NCBI GenBank assembly: GCA_013792135.1
Contig: VMSP01000065.1
Location: forward strand, 1-64,000
Direction: 5' to 3'
DNA: 64,000 nucleotides
DNA from: Desulfocapsa sp.
GTDB lineage: Bacteria > Desulfobacterota > Desulfobulbia > Desulfobulbales > Desulfocapsaceae
Part shown: positions 17,537 through 25,971 of the stretch, piece after piece
Position numbering within the stretch: position 1 is the stretch's first letter
Layout: every line of letters starts with the position of its first letter
Program-made: the position numbers and the translations under genes
The notes under the pieces: generated by a model
Seen by the model: only the letters and a program-made list of their open reading frames with translations
Told to the model about the DNA's origin: nothing
The model's database searches: none

Positions 17537-18232
17537 TTAGGGTGCAACTACCGATCCACATGCAGAAAATGGTCGGGTCAGATTTTCTAATTCTTGTTTC
17601 AATGCGCGCAGTTCAGCATTGATCGCGACTTTAAGGTTAAATTGTTTCTCATTCCGAAGACGGGCTTCGCATCTCTCAAACTCTCGCTGCCTGGAACATA
17701 TTTTCTCCATCCGTTCAATACGGGCCTGGAAGCCTTCTTCCGGGCGGGCTGGATATGGCATCAAGGGCGTCAGCAAGTTTGTGTATAGAGCTTCGAGGTC
17801 AAACACCAACGGTAGCCGTTTACGCGGAGTATCGCTGGGAACCCATTCCGTTTCAAAATAACCGCTGACAACCCATTTTGCTCCATCAACTTCACTTGGT
17901 CGTTTATAGGCGGCAATACCCTTAACATCATTTTCATAACGCAACTCAAAGAGGATTGGGAACGGAATCGCCTGATCAATACAACGTAGCACATCCTGTT
18001 TCAACTCTCCATCCTTGAGAGAAATACTGAAAATCTGGATTTCCGGGACAGAGCGTGTGCCTGTCAGATTGACAGTTTCCGGGGCCAGTTTGTACTGCCA
18101 GACAATCTGTTCCACCTGGCGGATAAAAAGCTCTTTAACCGCCGAGCTTGGCGTTCCATGTTCATAGATTTTGCTCTTGGGCAATATCCTGCCAAACGCT
18201 GCACCTTTGGGGTAATCAAAATGAATCGCCAT
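17537..18232 (-). CDS. DUF4391 domain protein
   Basis: A 231-aa protein matching the DUF4391 family in length and pattern: an N-terminal LPKSKIYEHG, a central IQIFSISLKDGEL, and DQAIPFPILFELRY, ending in a coiled-coil (EKICSRQREFERCEAR onward). Members are regularly encoded between an SNF2-type helicase and a type III methyltransferase, as here, but the biochemical role is unknown. The ATG overlaps the stop of the upstream helicase gene (TAATG at 18230-18234), and mod begins 4 bases after the stop here. This indicates a tightly coupled operon. It may be an adaptor between helicase and methyltransferase; that is inference. Confidence 0.85.
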   Translation of the reverse strand: MAIHFDYPKGAAFGRILPKSKIYEHGTPSSAVKELFIRQVEQIVWQYKLAPETVNLTGTRSVPEIQIFSISLKDGELKQDVLRCIDQAIPFPILFELRYENDVKGIAAYKRPSEVDGAKWVVSGYFETEWVPSDTPRKRLPLVFDLEALYTNLLTPLMPYPARPEEGFQARIERMEKICSRQREFERCEARLRNEKQFNLKVAINAELRALKQELENLTRPFSACGSVVAP

Positions 18233-21200
18233 TATTCGTTTTCCTGCACAACAAGGAAGGCGATAAGCTCAAAATCGTCAAGCCCGGCAATCGTATTCAC
18301 CAAAGCCGTGGTTTTCCCGCCTGAAAACAGACTGTCGAGGTCTTTTTCTTCTTTCACATCAATCATCGAACGGATGGCAGCTCCGAGCAGGTCGGAATAT
18401 GCCTGCATGTTGCGGCCTTCATCCGTCTGCTGATTAAAAAGACGACATACCGCCTGAATTGGTTCAGACTGGCCTTTGCAACTGTTTCGTACCAGATCAA
18501 GCAGTTTTTTGACTTCCGTATGATCGGCGATAATCTCTCCGTCTGTGGAGATATAGACCAAGTAATAGGGGTGGAGCCGGTTGTGCTGGTTGATATTGAC
18601 ACTGTCGTTAAGATTGCGCAGGACAAAAATGACACCAGGGGACAAGCCTAAATCGGGTTGGGCCGGTACTACCGCATGGAGCCCTTTCGGTGTCAGTTCC
18701 AGATCACCGTGGGTTTTAACAAAGTTGATCAAGTCCATACGAAAATCATTCAGGCCAAGATCGGTGATAGAGATTCCTGTTTTCAGATCTTCCAGCTCAA
18801 TGACCTCATCCTGTAAACGGCGAAGTTGTTCTTTGCGATACGAGATTTCACTGCTTTGGGCGGTCAGGACATTATCATCTCCTGTGGCCGACATATCGGC
18901 AATCATCATCCGGTTTTCAACCCGCTCCTTGAGGTTGATGTATTCGTCCAGGGAAATATCGGGCCAATAGTTCACCAACTGGATAGTCTTGTTGATGGAG
19001 CCGATACGATCAATCCGGCCAAAGCGTTGAATAATACGGACCGGGTTCCAGTGGATGTCGTAGTTAATGAGATAATCACAGTCCTGAAGGTTCTGGCCTT
19101 CAGAAATGCAGTCGGTACCAACAAGCAGGTCTATTTCAGCGGATTCCTCTGGAAGAATAAGGGCTTTTTCTTTTGATCGGGGGGAGAAAAGCGTGAGCAA
19201 AGATTGAAAATCGTAGCTTTTGTTAAGGGTTGATTTGGGCGCACTCTTTCCTGTAATCTGACCGGAGTGGAGGCCTTTTGATTTGAGAAGGAGGCCCGCC
19301 AGATTATCGTAAAGATAGTTTGCGGTATCCGCAAAGGCAGTAAAAATAAGAATCTTCTTGTTTCCGTTATTGATAGGATTTTCAATTTTTTCTAAAATCA
19401 ATTTCTGGAGATGCTGGAGCTTGGCATCGTCCTCTGGCTTGACTTTTTGCATTGACGATAACAAGGCATCAATAATGGCAAGGTCTGCCGAAAGATCGTT
19501 TTCCCATGAGGGAAGATCCATGTCAGCCAGGTTGATCTTGACCTTACCGCCTATCTCATTGCCGTTTAACATCGGCAGTTCGTCTTCTTCTGCCTCAAGA
19601 GATTCCAGGCGATCTGTCCAGTCGGTAACAGTGCCTTTTCCTAACTCCCTAAACTCCCTGATTCTGGACAGCATTTTCACATGATTGTCATGGAGACTTC
19701 CCAGTGTCAGCCGGAATGATTCCACGGAGCTTTCAAGCCGCTTAAGGAGATTCGTGGTCATCAATGCTTGCAGGCTTCGTTCACGATCAACCTGTTTCAG
19801 CTTCCCTTTACCACCTTCAACCGGGGTATCATAAATCGCTTCATATTTTGGCAGGCGACTGGGGAAGATATAGCTGATTGGTGCATAGACAGACAATTTG
19901 AGAAGAGAAAGATGAGCAAAGATGCTGTTGAAGCCAAAAACATCGTCTCTCTGGGTCAATGGACAATGAAAAGACAGCGGATGGCGTCGTTCCGGAAACT
20001 GACCAATATCTTTTGTATCGTAGAAGGTCTGGATGTGTTTTCTTGAGCGGGCAATGGTAACGCTATCCAGTAATTCAAAAAAATCAAACTCCAGAGAGTC
20101 AAGAATTGCTTTTGCAGTGCGTTTCTCTATTGGCAGTCTTGACCAAATATTAAAGGCAGACTGAGCGCGACGGAATATCTCCTCCACATTACGATTGCTG
20201 CGAAGCTTCTTGAGAAGATTTTCAGAATTGCCTTCATAGGCTAACGCCAACTGGTTTCGCAAGTCGCTGAACCGGTTATTGACCGGAGTGGCTGAGAGCA
20301 TCAATACTTTGGTCTTAACCCCGTTGCAAATTACCTTGTTCATCAACTTCTGATAGCGAGTCTCTCGGGATTTGTATGCTTCATTGTTGCGGAAGTTGTG
20401 TGACTCGTCGATCACCACCAGATCGTAATTTCCCCAATTGATACGGTTCAGAGGAATACCAAACGAATCCCCTGATGTGCGGGAAAGGTCGGTGTGGCAA
20501 AGGACATCATAATTGAAACGATCCTTGGCAAAGATATTGGTTTTAAGATTGCTGTTGTAATTCATCCAGTTATCGGCCAGTTTTTTAGGGCATAGCACGA
20601 GAACTGATTTGTTGCGTAATTCGTAATATTTAACTACTGCCAGGGCTGTAAATGTTTTACCAAGGCCTACGCTGTCAGCCAAAATGCAACCGTTAAATGT
20701 CTCAAGCTTATTGATGATGCCAATAGCTGCATCATGCTGGAAATTGAAAAGCTTATTCCAGATAAGCGTATCCAGGTAACCAGTGCGGTCGTTTGGCAAA
20801 ACATCTTCGTCAATATCGTTCAAGAAATCGTTGAAGATGTTGTAAAGCATCAGGAAATAAATACGCTCCGGGGAATTTTCCTGGTAGACCGAGTCAATGT
20901 GATCACAAATAACTGTGGTGACATCTTCACGTTTGCTGGAATCATTCCAGATCTGGTTGAAAAGTTGAAGGTAGGTTGAAGTAAAGGTTGTTTCGTCAAA
21001 ACGGTTGACTATATTGGAAACCGCATTTCCTTGTTGGTAGCCCAAATCTACGGCCGTGAAGCCATGAATGGGCATATATGCAACTTCCACTCCTGGTCCT
21101 TGGATACACGCAAGCTGTTGCATTGGGGATTTGGTTTTGTTCGAGCGAAATGTTGCCTTTTGCCGCATCCATTGGGCGCATTCCCGGGCAATAGCTTTTT

Positions 21201-21501
21201 GAGTAAGTTTATTGCGGAGTTGAATCTCAAACTCGGAGCCATACAGACTTCGTTCACGATCTGCCCGTGGGATAAAAAATTCTCGCCGTTCTTTTTGGAA
21301 TTTATCTGTGACTTCTCCGGGAACAAAGGTTGGGGCCGTAAAGATAAATTCCAGAGATTCTATCTTTGCCAGTTCTGTTTTTAGTGCTTCAAAGGCATAG
21401 ATGGAGAAGCAGGAAGCCGCAATTTTTAATTTGCTTTTAGGTCGCAAAGTGGATTTCAGGTCATCGCCAAGGAGGGAGTTAATGTTGTCGATGATCTTCA
21501 T
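18232..21501 (-). CDS. SNF2-type helicase with N-terminal PLD-like domain
   Basis: A 1089-aa helicase that starts the five-gene operon. The N-terminal ~150 residues look like a phospholipase-D-like fold (KLKIAASCFSIYAFEAL). The helicase core has Walker A ILADSVGLGKTF near residue 278, DESH near 380, SATPVNN motif III, and a C-terminal lobe with VGTDCISEGQNLQ and QRFGRIDRIGS. Such PLD-SNF2 helicases occur beside DUF4391 and type III mod/res genes and probably remodel or translocate on DNA in the same defence pathway. The HKD catalytic pair of true PLD nucleases is not clearly seen, so the N-terminal domain may only bind DNA. Reading frame intact. Confidence 0.88.
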   Translation of the reverse strand: MKIIDNINSLLGDDLKSTLRPKSKLKIAASCFSIYAFEALKTELAKIESLEFIFTAPTFVPGEVTDKFQKERREFFIPRADRERSLYGSEFEIQLRNKLTQKAIARECAQWMRQKATFRSNKTKSPMQQLACIQGPGVEVAYMPIHGFTAVDLGYQQGNAVSNIVNRFDETTFTSTYLQLFNQIWNDSSKREDVTTVICDHIDSVYQENSPERIYFLMLYNIFNDFLNDIDEDVLPNDRTGYLDTLIWNKLFNFQHDAAIGIINKLETFNGCILADSVGLGKTFTALAVVKYYELRNKSVLVLCPKKLADNWMNYNSNLKTNIFAKDRFNYDVLCHTDLSRTSGDSFGIPLNRINWGNYDLVVIDESHNFRNNEAYKSRETRYQKLMNKVICNGVKTKVLMLSATPVNNRFSDLRNQLALAYEGNSENLLKKLRSNRNVEEIFRRAQSAFNIWSRLPIEKRTAKAILDSLEFDFFELLDSVTIARSRKHIQTFYDTKDIGQFPERRHPLSFHCPLTQRDDVFGFNSIFAHLSLLKLSVYAPISYIFPSRLPKYEAIYDTPVEGGKGKLKQVDRERSLQALMTTNLLKRLESSVESFRLTLGSLHDNHVKMLSRIREFRELGKGTVTDWTDRLESLEAEEDELPMLNGNEIGGKVKINLADMDLPSWENDLSADLAIIDALLSSMQKVKPEDDAKLQHLQKLILEKIENPINNGNKKILIFTAFADTANYLYDNLAGLLLKSKGLHSGQITGKSAPKSTLNKSYDFQSLLTLFSPRSKEKALILPEESAEIDLLVGTDCISEGQNLQDCDYLINYDIHWNPVRIIQRFGRIDRIGSINKTIQLVNYWPDISLDEYINLKERVENRMMIADMSATGDDNVLTAQSSEISYRKEQLRRLQDEVIELEDLKTGISITDLGLNDFRMDLINFVKTHGDLELTPKGLHAVVPAQPDLGLSPGVIFVLRNLNDSVNINQHNRLHPYYLVYISTDGEIIADHTEVKKLLDLVRNSCKGQSEPIQAVCRLFNQQTDEGRNMQAYSDLLGAAIRSMIDVKEEKDLDSLFSGGKTTALVNTIAGLDDFELIAFLVVQENE

Positions 21502-21664
21502 CCGCTGTTACCGTTTTAAGTAATCTGATGGCCTTATAATAGTTTCGATGCGTATCGTAACTTAGAAACACTATTCTATCCAGTAATTTAACAGGCCTGT
21601 CAAGGAGGTACTACATGCCGGAATTTATGTCCATTATTCCTTGCTAAATGCCTTCACTCGCCGC

Positions 21665-21835
21665 CTATCCACCAGCCCAGAAATACCCGTTCATTGGGGT
21701 CGCGCCAATCGGAAAGAACAGCGGTGACCATGTCTGTGTATGGGCCTTGCACTGCACATCCATGATGGGGGCCAGGTAACTGGCAAGTTCATTCTTGATG
21801 TACTCCCATCTTTTCCCCGTCCCTCCAGAGAATAG
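21665..21835 (-). other. 56-codon in-frame extension after the stop of the 214-aa gene
   Basis: Immediately after the TAA that ends the 214-aa gene (21836-21838) the same frame stays open for 56 codons to a TAG at 21665-21667. The translation starts LFSGGTGKRWEYIKNEL and ends NGYFWAGG, with a protein-like composition, and has no start codon with a ribosome binding site. It is either the severed C-terminus of a longer ancestral gene or chance. The rest of 21502-21664 shows nothing else. Confidence 0.4.
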
Positions 21836-22480
21836 TTATGGCAAAGAAATCGTTCCGGTTAGAGAATTAACGCTGGACAATGATTTTGTCTCCTGCAATA
21901 ATCCGAAGTTGAACGTCTCCGTTTTACTAACCTCAAATCGCTGCTGATGGTAACCAAAACCGCCGATCCGAGCATGCAGAGAAAGACAATTGGAGAGCCA
22001 TTTGTATACCTCCTGGTCCATGTCAAGGATCGGCCCGTCAATCAACATGCTGGTGTTGAGTGGGCGCTCCTCTTTTTCTCCAAACGATCCCAGGTGAAAC
22101 GAGAAGTACAGCTCGCGACAAATCTCCGCGCCAAGCATGGCCTTGAGCCAGGCACAAAAAAGGGTGTCGGGCTGAAACTTATAATTGGTCCACTGGGCGG
22201 CCTTGAAAAAGACTCCGGCCTGGACAAAGGCTTCGATACGGGCAATGACGGCAAGGCCGGAAAACTGGGATGAGTAAAGATGGGTGCGTTGGTCAGGTGT
22301 GGCAATCAATATTGATTTACCGCCAACCTCATCAAATTCCCATTGAAACAGGACGGTATCTTCGCTATTGGGCTCGGATTTTTCGACGCGGCCCACCATG
22401 TCAAGCAGGCCGGAATTGGTTAATTGAAACTGATAGGTTGTCTCACTGGTTTTGCTGCTGCACTTTAATAAAAAAGCCAT
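21836..22480 (-). CDS. hypothetical protein (214 aa)
   Basis: A soluble 214-aa protein I do not recognise. It looks like a mostly beta N-terminal half (YQFQLTNSGLLDMVGRVEK) and a mixed C-terminal half with a Cys (FCAWLKAMLGAEICREL). No catalytic motif, signal peptide or membrane segment is evident. The start ATG at 22480 is preceded by GAGGTC (about six bases upstream). It stands alone between the helicase operon and the WYL regulator on the same strand. The same frame is open for 56 more codons after its TAA stop, so the gene may be a truncated version of a longer one. Confidence 0.6.
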   Translation of the reverse strand: MAFLLKCSSKTSETTYQFQLTNSGLLDMVGRVEKSEPNSEDTVLFQWEFDEVGGKSILIATPDQRTHLYSSQFSGLAVIARIEAFVQAGVFFKAAQWTNYKFQPDTLFCAWLKAMLGAEICRELYFSFHLGSFGEKEERPLNTSMLIDGPILDMDQEVYKWLSNCLSLHARIGGFGYHQQRFEVSKTETFNFGLLQETKSLSSVNSLTGTISLP

Positions 22481-22600
22481 GGTTGACCTCCTCTGATAGA
22501 ATGTTGGGTTAAACCTTCAGTCGTGTAAGGTTCTCTCTTTCTTCCAACATATCAGGGGAGAGGCTCAATATATGATCCTCACAATCTTTTTTTTATTTTT

Positions 22601-23587
22601 TTATGATTGATAATTCTCCAGGGCGGCCAAGAGCTTTTTCTTAACCTCTTCTCTGAGCTCCTTGGGGCCAATGACCTCCACGTCCGGCCCGTAGCGGAGA
22701 ATATCAAGGACCAGTTCGCGGGAATCACTGTAAGGCAGACGAAGTTGATAAGAGCCATCATCCAGCCAGCTTCCCTGCTGGTCGGGATGCCATTGTTCGG
22801 CGGCGATCCAACGGGCGCGCTCAGGGGTAAAGCGAAGGGTAGCCATTTTGTTTGCTGGTCCGGCAAAGATGCCAAATGCCTGGGAATAATAGCTGTCAAG
22901 TTGTTGATCATCTATCTCAACGGCCTTGTCTTCGAGGATGTCGAGCTGTTGAATCCGGTCGAGGGCAAAGGTGCGAAAATCGTTGCTCTTATGGCACCAG
23001 GTGTTGAGATACCAGTTTTCCCGGTAATAGATGAGCCGTTGCGGGGAGACAACCCGGCTGGAAAGGGCATCATGGGCACGATCATGATACTGAAGATTCA
23101 GTTGGTATCGTTGCAGGGTGGCATTGGCTGCGGCATGGAAATGTTCTGAAGGGCACGGGCGAGCGCCGACGCTGTGAAACCGGAACCTGCGGACAATCTC
23201 ATTGGTGGCGAGATTCTGCTTTTCCATGATGGATTCGATGCGGTGCCGGATGAGGGCGAACTCATCTCGGAGCAGCCCCGGTTGCATCTTGCTGATGAGC
23301 TCATGGACGGTGAGCAGGGCATGCAGCTCGGAGACAGTGAACCAGAGTCCGGGTAATTCATGGTGGTTTTCTACGGCATCATTCCCCTGAACGCGGTCGA
23401 GAATGTAGCCGTCATGCTTCTTGTCGTAGCGAACCGGCGCTCCCAGCTCGTCGCGCATCTTTTTGAGAATCCGTTTGATCGTCGGCCAGGAGCATTCCAT
23501 TCTGGCCTCCAGTGTACTCCTGGAGATGGGATACCGATGGGACAAAAAGAGGGCGTGCAGGGTGTAAATGCGGTCAAATTGATTCAT
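22601..23587 (-). CDS. WYL-domain transcriptional regulator
   Basis: A 328-aa regulator with an N-terminal helix-turn-helix (about residues 1-60: RIYTLHALFLSHRYPIS, then RSTLEARM and TIKRILKKMRDELG). The WYL domain (about 150-235) has QRLIYYRENWYLNTWC and FRTFALDRIQQLDIL, and a WCX-like C-terminal region (240-328) has MATLRFTPERARWIAAEQWHPDQ. WYL proteins bind nucleic-acid or nucleotide ligands, and members such as BrxR/CapW repress phage-defence operons. It lies on the same strand upstream of the restriction locus, so it may control one or more of the neighbouring defence operons. That link is inference. Confidence 0.9.
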   Translation of the reverse strand: MNQFDRIYTLHALFLSHRYPISRSTLEARMECSWPTIKRILKKMRDELGAPVRYDKKHDGYILDRVQGNDAVENHHELPGLWFTVSELHALLTVHELISKMQPGLLRDEFALIRHRIESIMEKQNLATNEIVRRFRFHSVGARPCPSEHFHAAANATLQRYQLNLQYHDRAHDALSSRVVSPQRLIYYRENWYLNTWCHKSNDFRTFALDRIQQLDILEDKAVEIDDQQLDSYYSQAFGIFAGPANKMATLRFTPERARWIAAEQWHPDQQGSWLDDGSYQLRLPYSDSRELVLDILRYGPDVEVIGPKELREEVKKKLLAALENYQS

Positions 23588-23872
23588 TGTTCATATGGCA
23601 AGAAGCAGGGGTTCTTAAAAAAGGTTCCGGATCTATTGATAGGAGATATCTGAACTCCTGTCATTCGTATGTGCTGTAAAAGCATAAGGATTGAAAGGTG
23701 CTGTGATAATAAAGATATTCTTTGGTAAGCTTGTACATGGTCACTTTCAATAACACATCATGTAGCGGGCTGGTGTTATACAAAGTTGACAACAGCAGCA
23801 AGACGACAACGATCGACATCCCATACGTAGAATCAAATAATGCCGAATTCGGTCAACAGTTCACCGTAGCAG
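23588..23872. other. gene-free spacer
   Basis: AT-rich leader upstream of the WYL gene. An open frame from 23722 to 24000 on the plus strand shows no family resemblance and overlaps the low-confidence 73-aa frame at 23873. Composition becomes more AT-rich here, marking the left edge of the accessory block. Confidence 0.4.
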
Positions 23873-24094
23873 ATGTTCAAAGAACTCCTGCTGGATGGCG
23901 GGAAAACCAAAACCCTCAAGCACCTTGCAGCCCCTCCCCAAATGCCCCTCTCCACGATCTGCAAAGCTCGAAAAGAAATGAGACTCATGGAACTCATTGA
24001 CTATCTAGATTACCACTGGCAACTCTCCCCACGACTTGCAACCAACCTCAGAAAAATGGCAGACCTCCTTGATGCAGCCATGAACAAAAAATGA
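23873..24094 (+). CDS. possible small protein or gene remnant (73 aa)
   Basis: An open frame of 73 codons with an amphipathic C-terminal half (RLMELIDYLDYHWQLSPRL). The upstream frame is closed by a TAG two codons before the ATG and there is no clear ribosome binding site. It could be the end of a decayed gene. No family recognised. Confidence 0.3.
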   Translation: MFKELLLDGGKTKTLKHLAAPPQMPLSTICKARKEMRLMELIDYLDYHWQLSPRLATNLRKMADLLDAAMNKK

Positions 24095-24168
24095 CGAGCC
24101 ATACCATGTGCTGTCACAGATGCAAACAATAAATATAGAAGAATTAGCAGCAAGTTGAAGGCGCTAGG

Positions 24169-24196
24169 TTGACGATCACAGCAAGAATGGTATGAT
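24169..24196 (+). promoter_or_regulatory. sigma-70-like promoter P1
   Basis: TTGACG (24169-24174), 16-base spacer, TATGAT (24191-24196). It points toward the RHH/DUF4258 gene pair. Confidence 0.5.
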
Positions 24197-24240
24197 ATAC
24201 GTGTCGATAGCATTAAAAGGCATAAAGGACGCATTGAAGC

Positions 24241-24269
24241 TTGACAGGGCGTTATGGACGTGCTATATT
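24241..24269 (+). promoter_or_regulatory. strong sigma-70-like promoter P2 of the toxin-antitoxin-like operon
   Basis: TTGACA (24241-24246) with an ideal 17-base spacer and TATATT (24264-24269). Transcription should begin about 25 bases before the ATG at 24299. This is the best promoter match in the island and implies the pair is actively transcribed and may be autoregulated by the RHH domain. Confidence 0.7.
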
Positions 24270-24298
24270 GTCTTTAAATCAAACACAGGGGGCGCAAA

Positions 24299-24850
24299 AT
24301 GACAAAAAAATTAACGCTTAGTATTTCTGATAAGTTACACGAAGAATTAGCCGAGTACCGAAACATAATTAATATTTCAAACGTTTGCTCAGAAGCTCTA
24401 AAAAGAGAAATTGATAAAATAGATTCATTGATCTTAGAGGGGAAAAAACGATTTGGAGTTCTATCGTCGCACGAAAAATTCAAGTTGTCGTATGAAAACG
24501 GTATGTATTGGGCAGGGTATAAAGCGGACCTGTTAGATTTGGCGATAGTCTGTAACTGGACTTATGAATGGGTTTCTAATGATCCTATTGCGCAACAAAC
24601 TATAGATCTTTTAGAAGAAAACAACATAGCAATTAAGAAAACAATGTTAGGCTATTCAAATGGATATGACTTTATTTTTACGAATGAATTTATTTCCAAA
24701 GAATTAGTTACCTATCCAGTTGATTATAACGATGTGGATATTGTTGAGGTTGCAGTTGCCTTTTCACAAGGGGCTTCAACTGTCTGGAATAGATTAAAAA
24801 ACAGATTAATTCCAATACTTATCGCTTCAGACCAACAACAGGAGGATTGA
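24299..24850 (+). CDS. ribbon-helix-helix protein, candidate antitoxin (183 aa)
   Basis: The first ~40 residues (KKLTLSISDKLHEELAEYR and CSEALKREI) have the pattern of a ribbon-helix-helix DNA-binding domain, the usual autoregulator of type II antitoxins. The remaining ~140 residues form an unknown domain with aromatic-rich stretches (GYKADLLDLAIVCNWTYEW). It follows a strong promoter and precedes the DUF4258-like gene by one base (stop then ATG after GGAGG), so the two are coupled. The gene is markedly AT-rich compared with flanking core genes. Antitoxin role is inferred from domain and gene order; 183 aa is long for such an antitoxin. Confidence 0.65.
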   Translation: MTKKLTLSISDKLHEELAEYRNIINISNVCSEALKREIDKIDSLILEGKKRFGVLSSHEKFKLSYENGMYWAGYKADLLDLAIVCNWTYEWVSNDPIAQQTIDLLEENNIAIKKTMLGYSNGYDFIFTNEFISKELVTYPVDYNDVDIVEVAVAFSQGASTVWNRLKNRLIPILIASDQQQED

Positions 24851-24851
24851 T

Positions 24852-25112
24852 ATGATAATATCCAACCACGCTGCAAATAGATGTCAGCAAAGGGGAATAA
24901 AGAATCAACAGGTTGATCTGATATTGGAACATGGCATATTGAAATCAAAAAGTGGTGCGTATGAATGTTCTATCCCTAAAAAAATTATTGGGAATTTAAT
25001 CTCTGAGTATAAAAGAAAAATTCAGGATCTTGAAGGTATTTCACGAGCTAACAAAACACTGATTCTTAACGAAAACACCATTATTACAGGCTACAATAAA
25101 ATAAATCGATAA
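24852..25112 (+). CDS. DUF4258-like small protein, candidate toxin (86 aa)
   Basis: An 86-aa protein with the DUF4258-type pattern: a His-containing N-terminal helix NHAANRCQQRGI, then QQVDLILEHG, then ANKTLILNENTIITGYNK at the end. This family resembles small RelE-like/BrnT-like toxin folds, and the conserved His and Arg could be functional. A strong ribosome binding site (GGAGG) precedes the ATG at 24852, and it follows the RHH gene with no spacing. Cytosolic. Toxin activity is not shown by sequence alone. Confidence 0.6.
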   Translation: MIISNHAANRCQQRGIKNQQVDLILEHGILKSKSGAYECSIPKKIIGNLISEYKRKIQDLEGISRANKTLILNENTIITGYNKINR

Positions 25113-25130
25113 ATATGGAGAGCATATACA

Positions 25131-25574
25131 ATGGCTAAAAATTATGAACTCATTCCTGGTGAGAAAAATAATTGGGAAGTTGCTGTATTCTTATTAATTG
25201 ATCATCTTTTCAAAATAAGCTCTGAAAATCCTAAGATCACATTTTCCAGAACGGATTTGCACTCAACTACAAGCGCTTTATGTTTTATTGAAATTTTGCT
25301 TGGTCCTTTAGGATATGTGGTTAATAAAACGTTAAATAATTCTATTAGTAGCGCTGTAACAAGGATCGAACAAAAAGGTTATTTGCACTGTCTGTATGGA
25401 GAATGCTCGTTGACTGATTCAGGGTTTAGCCGATTATGTGAAATAATGGGCAAATATGAAAAAAATAATGAGCAGCCTATAGGGAAATACCAATTAGCGT
25501 TTCAGGCACTTAAAAATTTGGATTCTGAAACTAGGGCAGCTGTTTTAAAAAATTTCAAAGAAATGACGTCCTAA
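25131..25574 (+). CDS. hypothetical protein, possibly winged-helix (147 aa)
   Basis: 147 aa, same strand and AT-rich composition as the two genes before it, starting 18 bases after the DUF4258-like stop with GGAGAG upstream. The middle section (ISSAVTRIEQKGYLHCLYGECSLTDSG) reads like a winged-helix wing with a preceding recognition helix, but I cannot assign a family. Probably part of the same transcript as the RHH/DUF4258 pair. Confidence 0.5.
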   Translation: MAKNYELIPGEKNNWEVAVFLLIDHLFKISSENPKITFSRTDLHSTTSALCFIEILLGPLGYVVNKTLNNSISSAVTRIEQKGYLHCLYGECSLTDSGFSRLCEIMGKYEKNNEQPIGKYQLAFQALKNLDSETRAAVLKNFKEMTS

Positions 25575-25609
25575 CCATTATAAAATGCCTTATCAAAACA
25601 AAGGGTTCT

Positions 25610-25849
25610 ATGGGCATATGGGAAAAATCACAATTTGGTAGTTCCATTTCAGCTTTCGGCTCTAATTTGAATCAACAGCATCAGCCTACAGATTTGTGGT
25701 TAAGGCATTGCCTTGTATCGTTAGAAAAAGCTTCTGTACCCAAAGAGCAGAGGAATGAAGAGTATGTCCCAATAGATGAAAGAATTGAAAAGTTCACTTA
25801 CGAAATATTGTTGGGTGCTATAAATGACTTAAAGAGCCGGGTTGCGTAA
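25610..25849 (+). CDS. hypothetical protein (79 aa)
   Basis: A 79-aa soluble protein with no recognisable motif (WLRHCLVSLEKASVPKEQRN is typical). It starts 35 bases after the preceding gene and ends 17 bases before the attC-like hairpin at 25867-25942. In a gene cassette the gene is followed directly by its attC site, so this may be the last gene of a cassette. Function unknown. Confidence 0.45.
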   Translation: MGIWEKSQFGSSISAFGSNLNQQHQPTDLWLRHCLVSLEKASVPKEQRNEEYVPIDERIEKFTYEILLGAINDLKSRVA

Positions 25850-25866
25850 TTTGGTTATAACAATAC

Positions 25867-25942
25867 GTGTAACGCTGACAATTCTGAACGTTGCTGTGAA
25901 AAACAGCAACACTCAAAATTGCAGGTTCACTCTGCGTTACAC
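25867..25942 (+). other. attC-like recombination site or long hairpin
   Basis: Outer arms GTGTAAC and GTTACAC are perfect complements (extending to GTGTAACGC/GCGTTACAC), and an inner imperfect stem (CAATTCTGAACGTTGCTGT with ACAGCAACACTCAAAATTG) closes on a GAAAA loop. The AAC/GTT ends, 76-bp length and position just after a stop codon fit an integron attC site. The spacing on the right arm is longer than canonical, so confidence is moderate. Confidence 0.5.
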
Positions 25943-25971
25943 TTCTCTTTGAAATTCAGCAAGGTATTCAA

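Noticed and set aside
24247-24263. GGGCGTTATGG as a possible attC end before the RHH gene
   Set aside because: It is the spacer of an excellent promoter and no matching left arm was found upstream.
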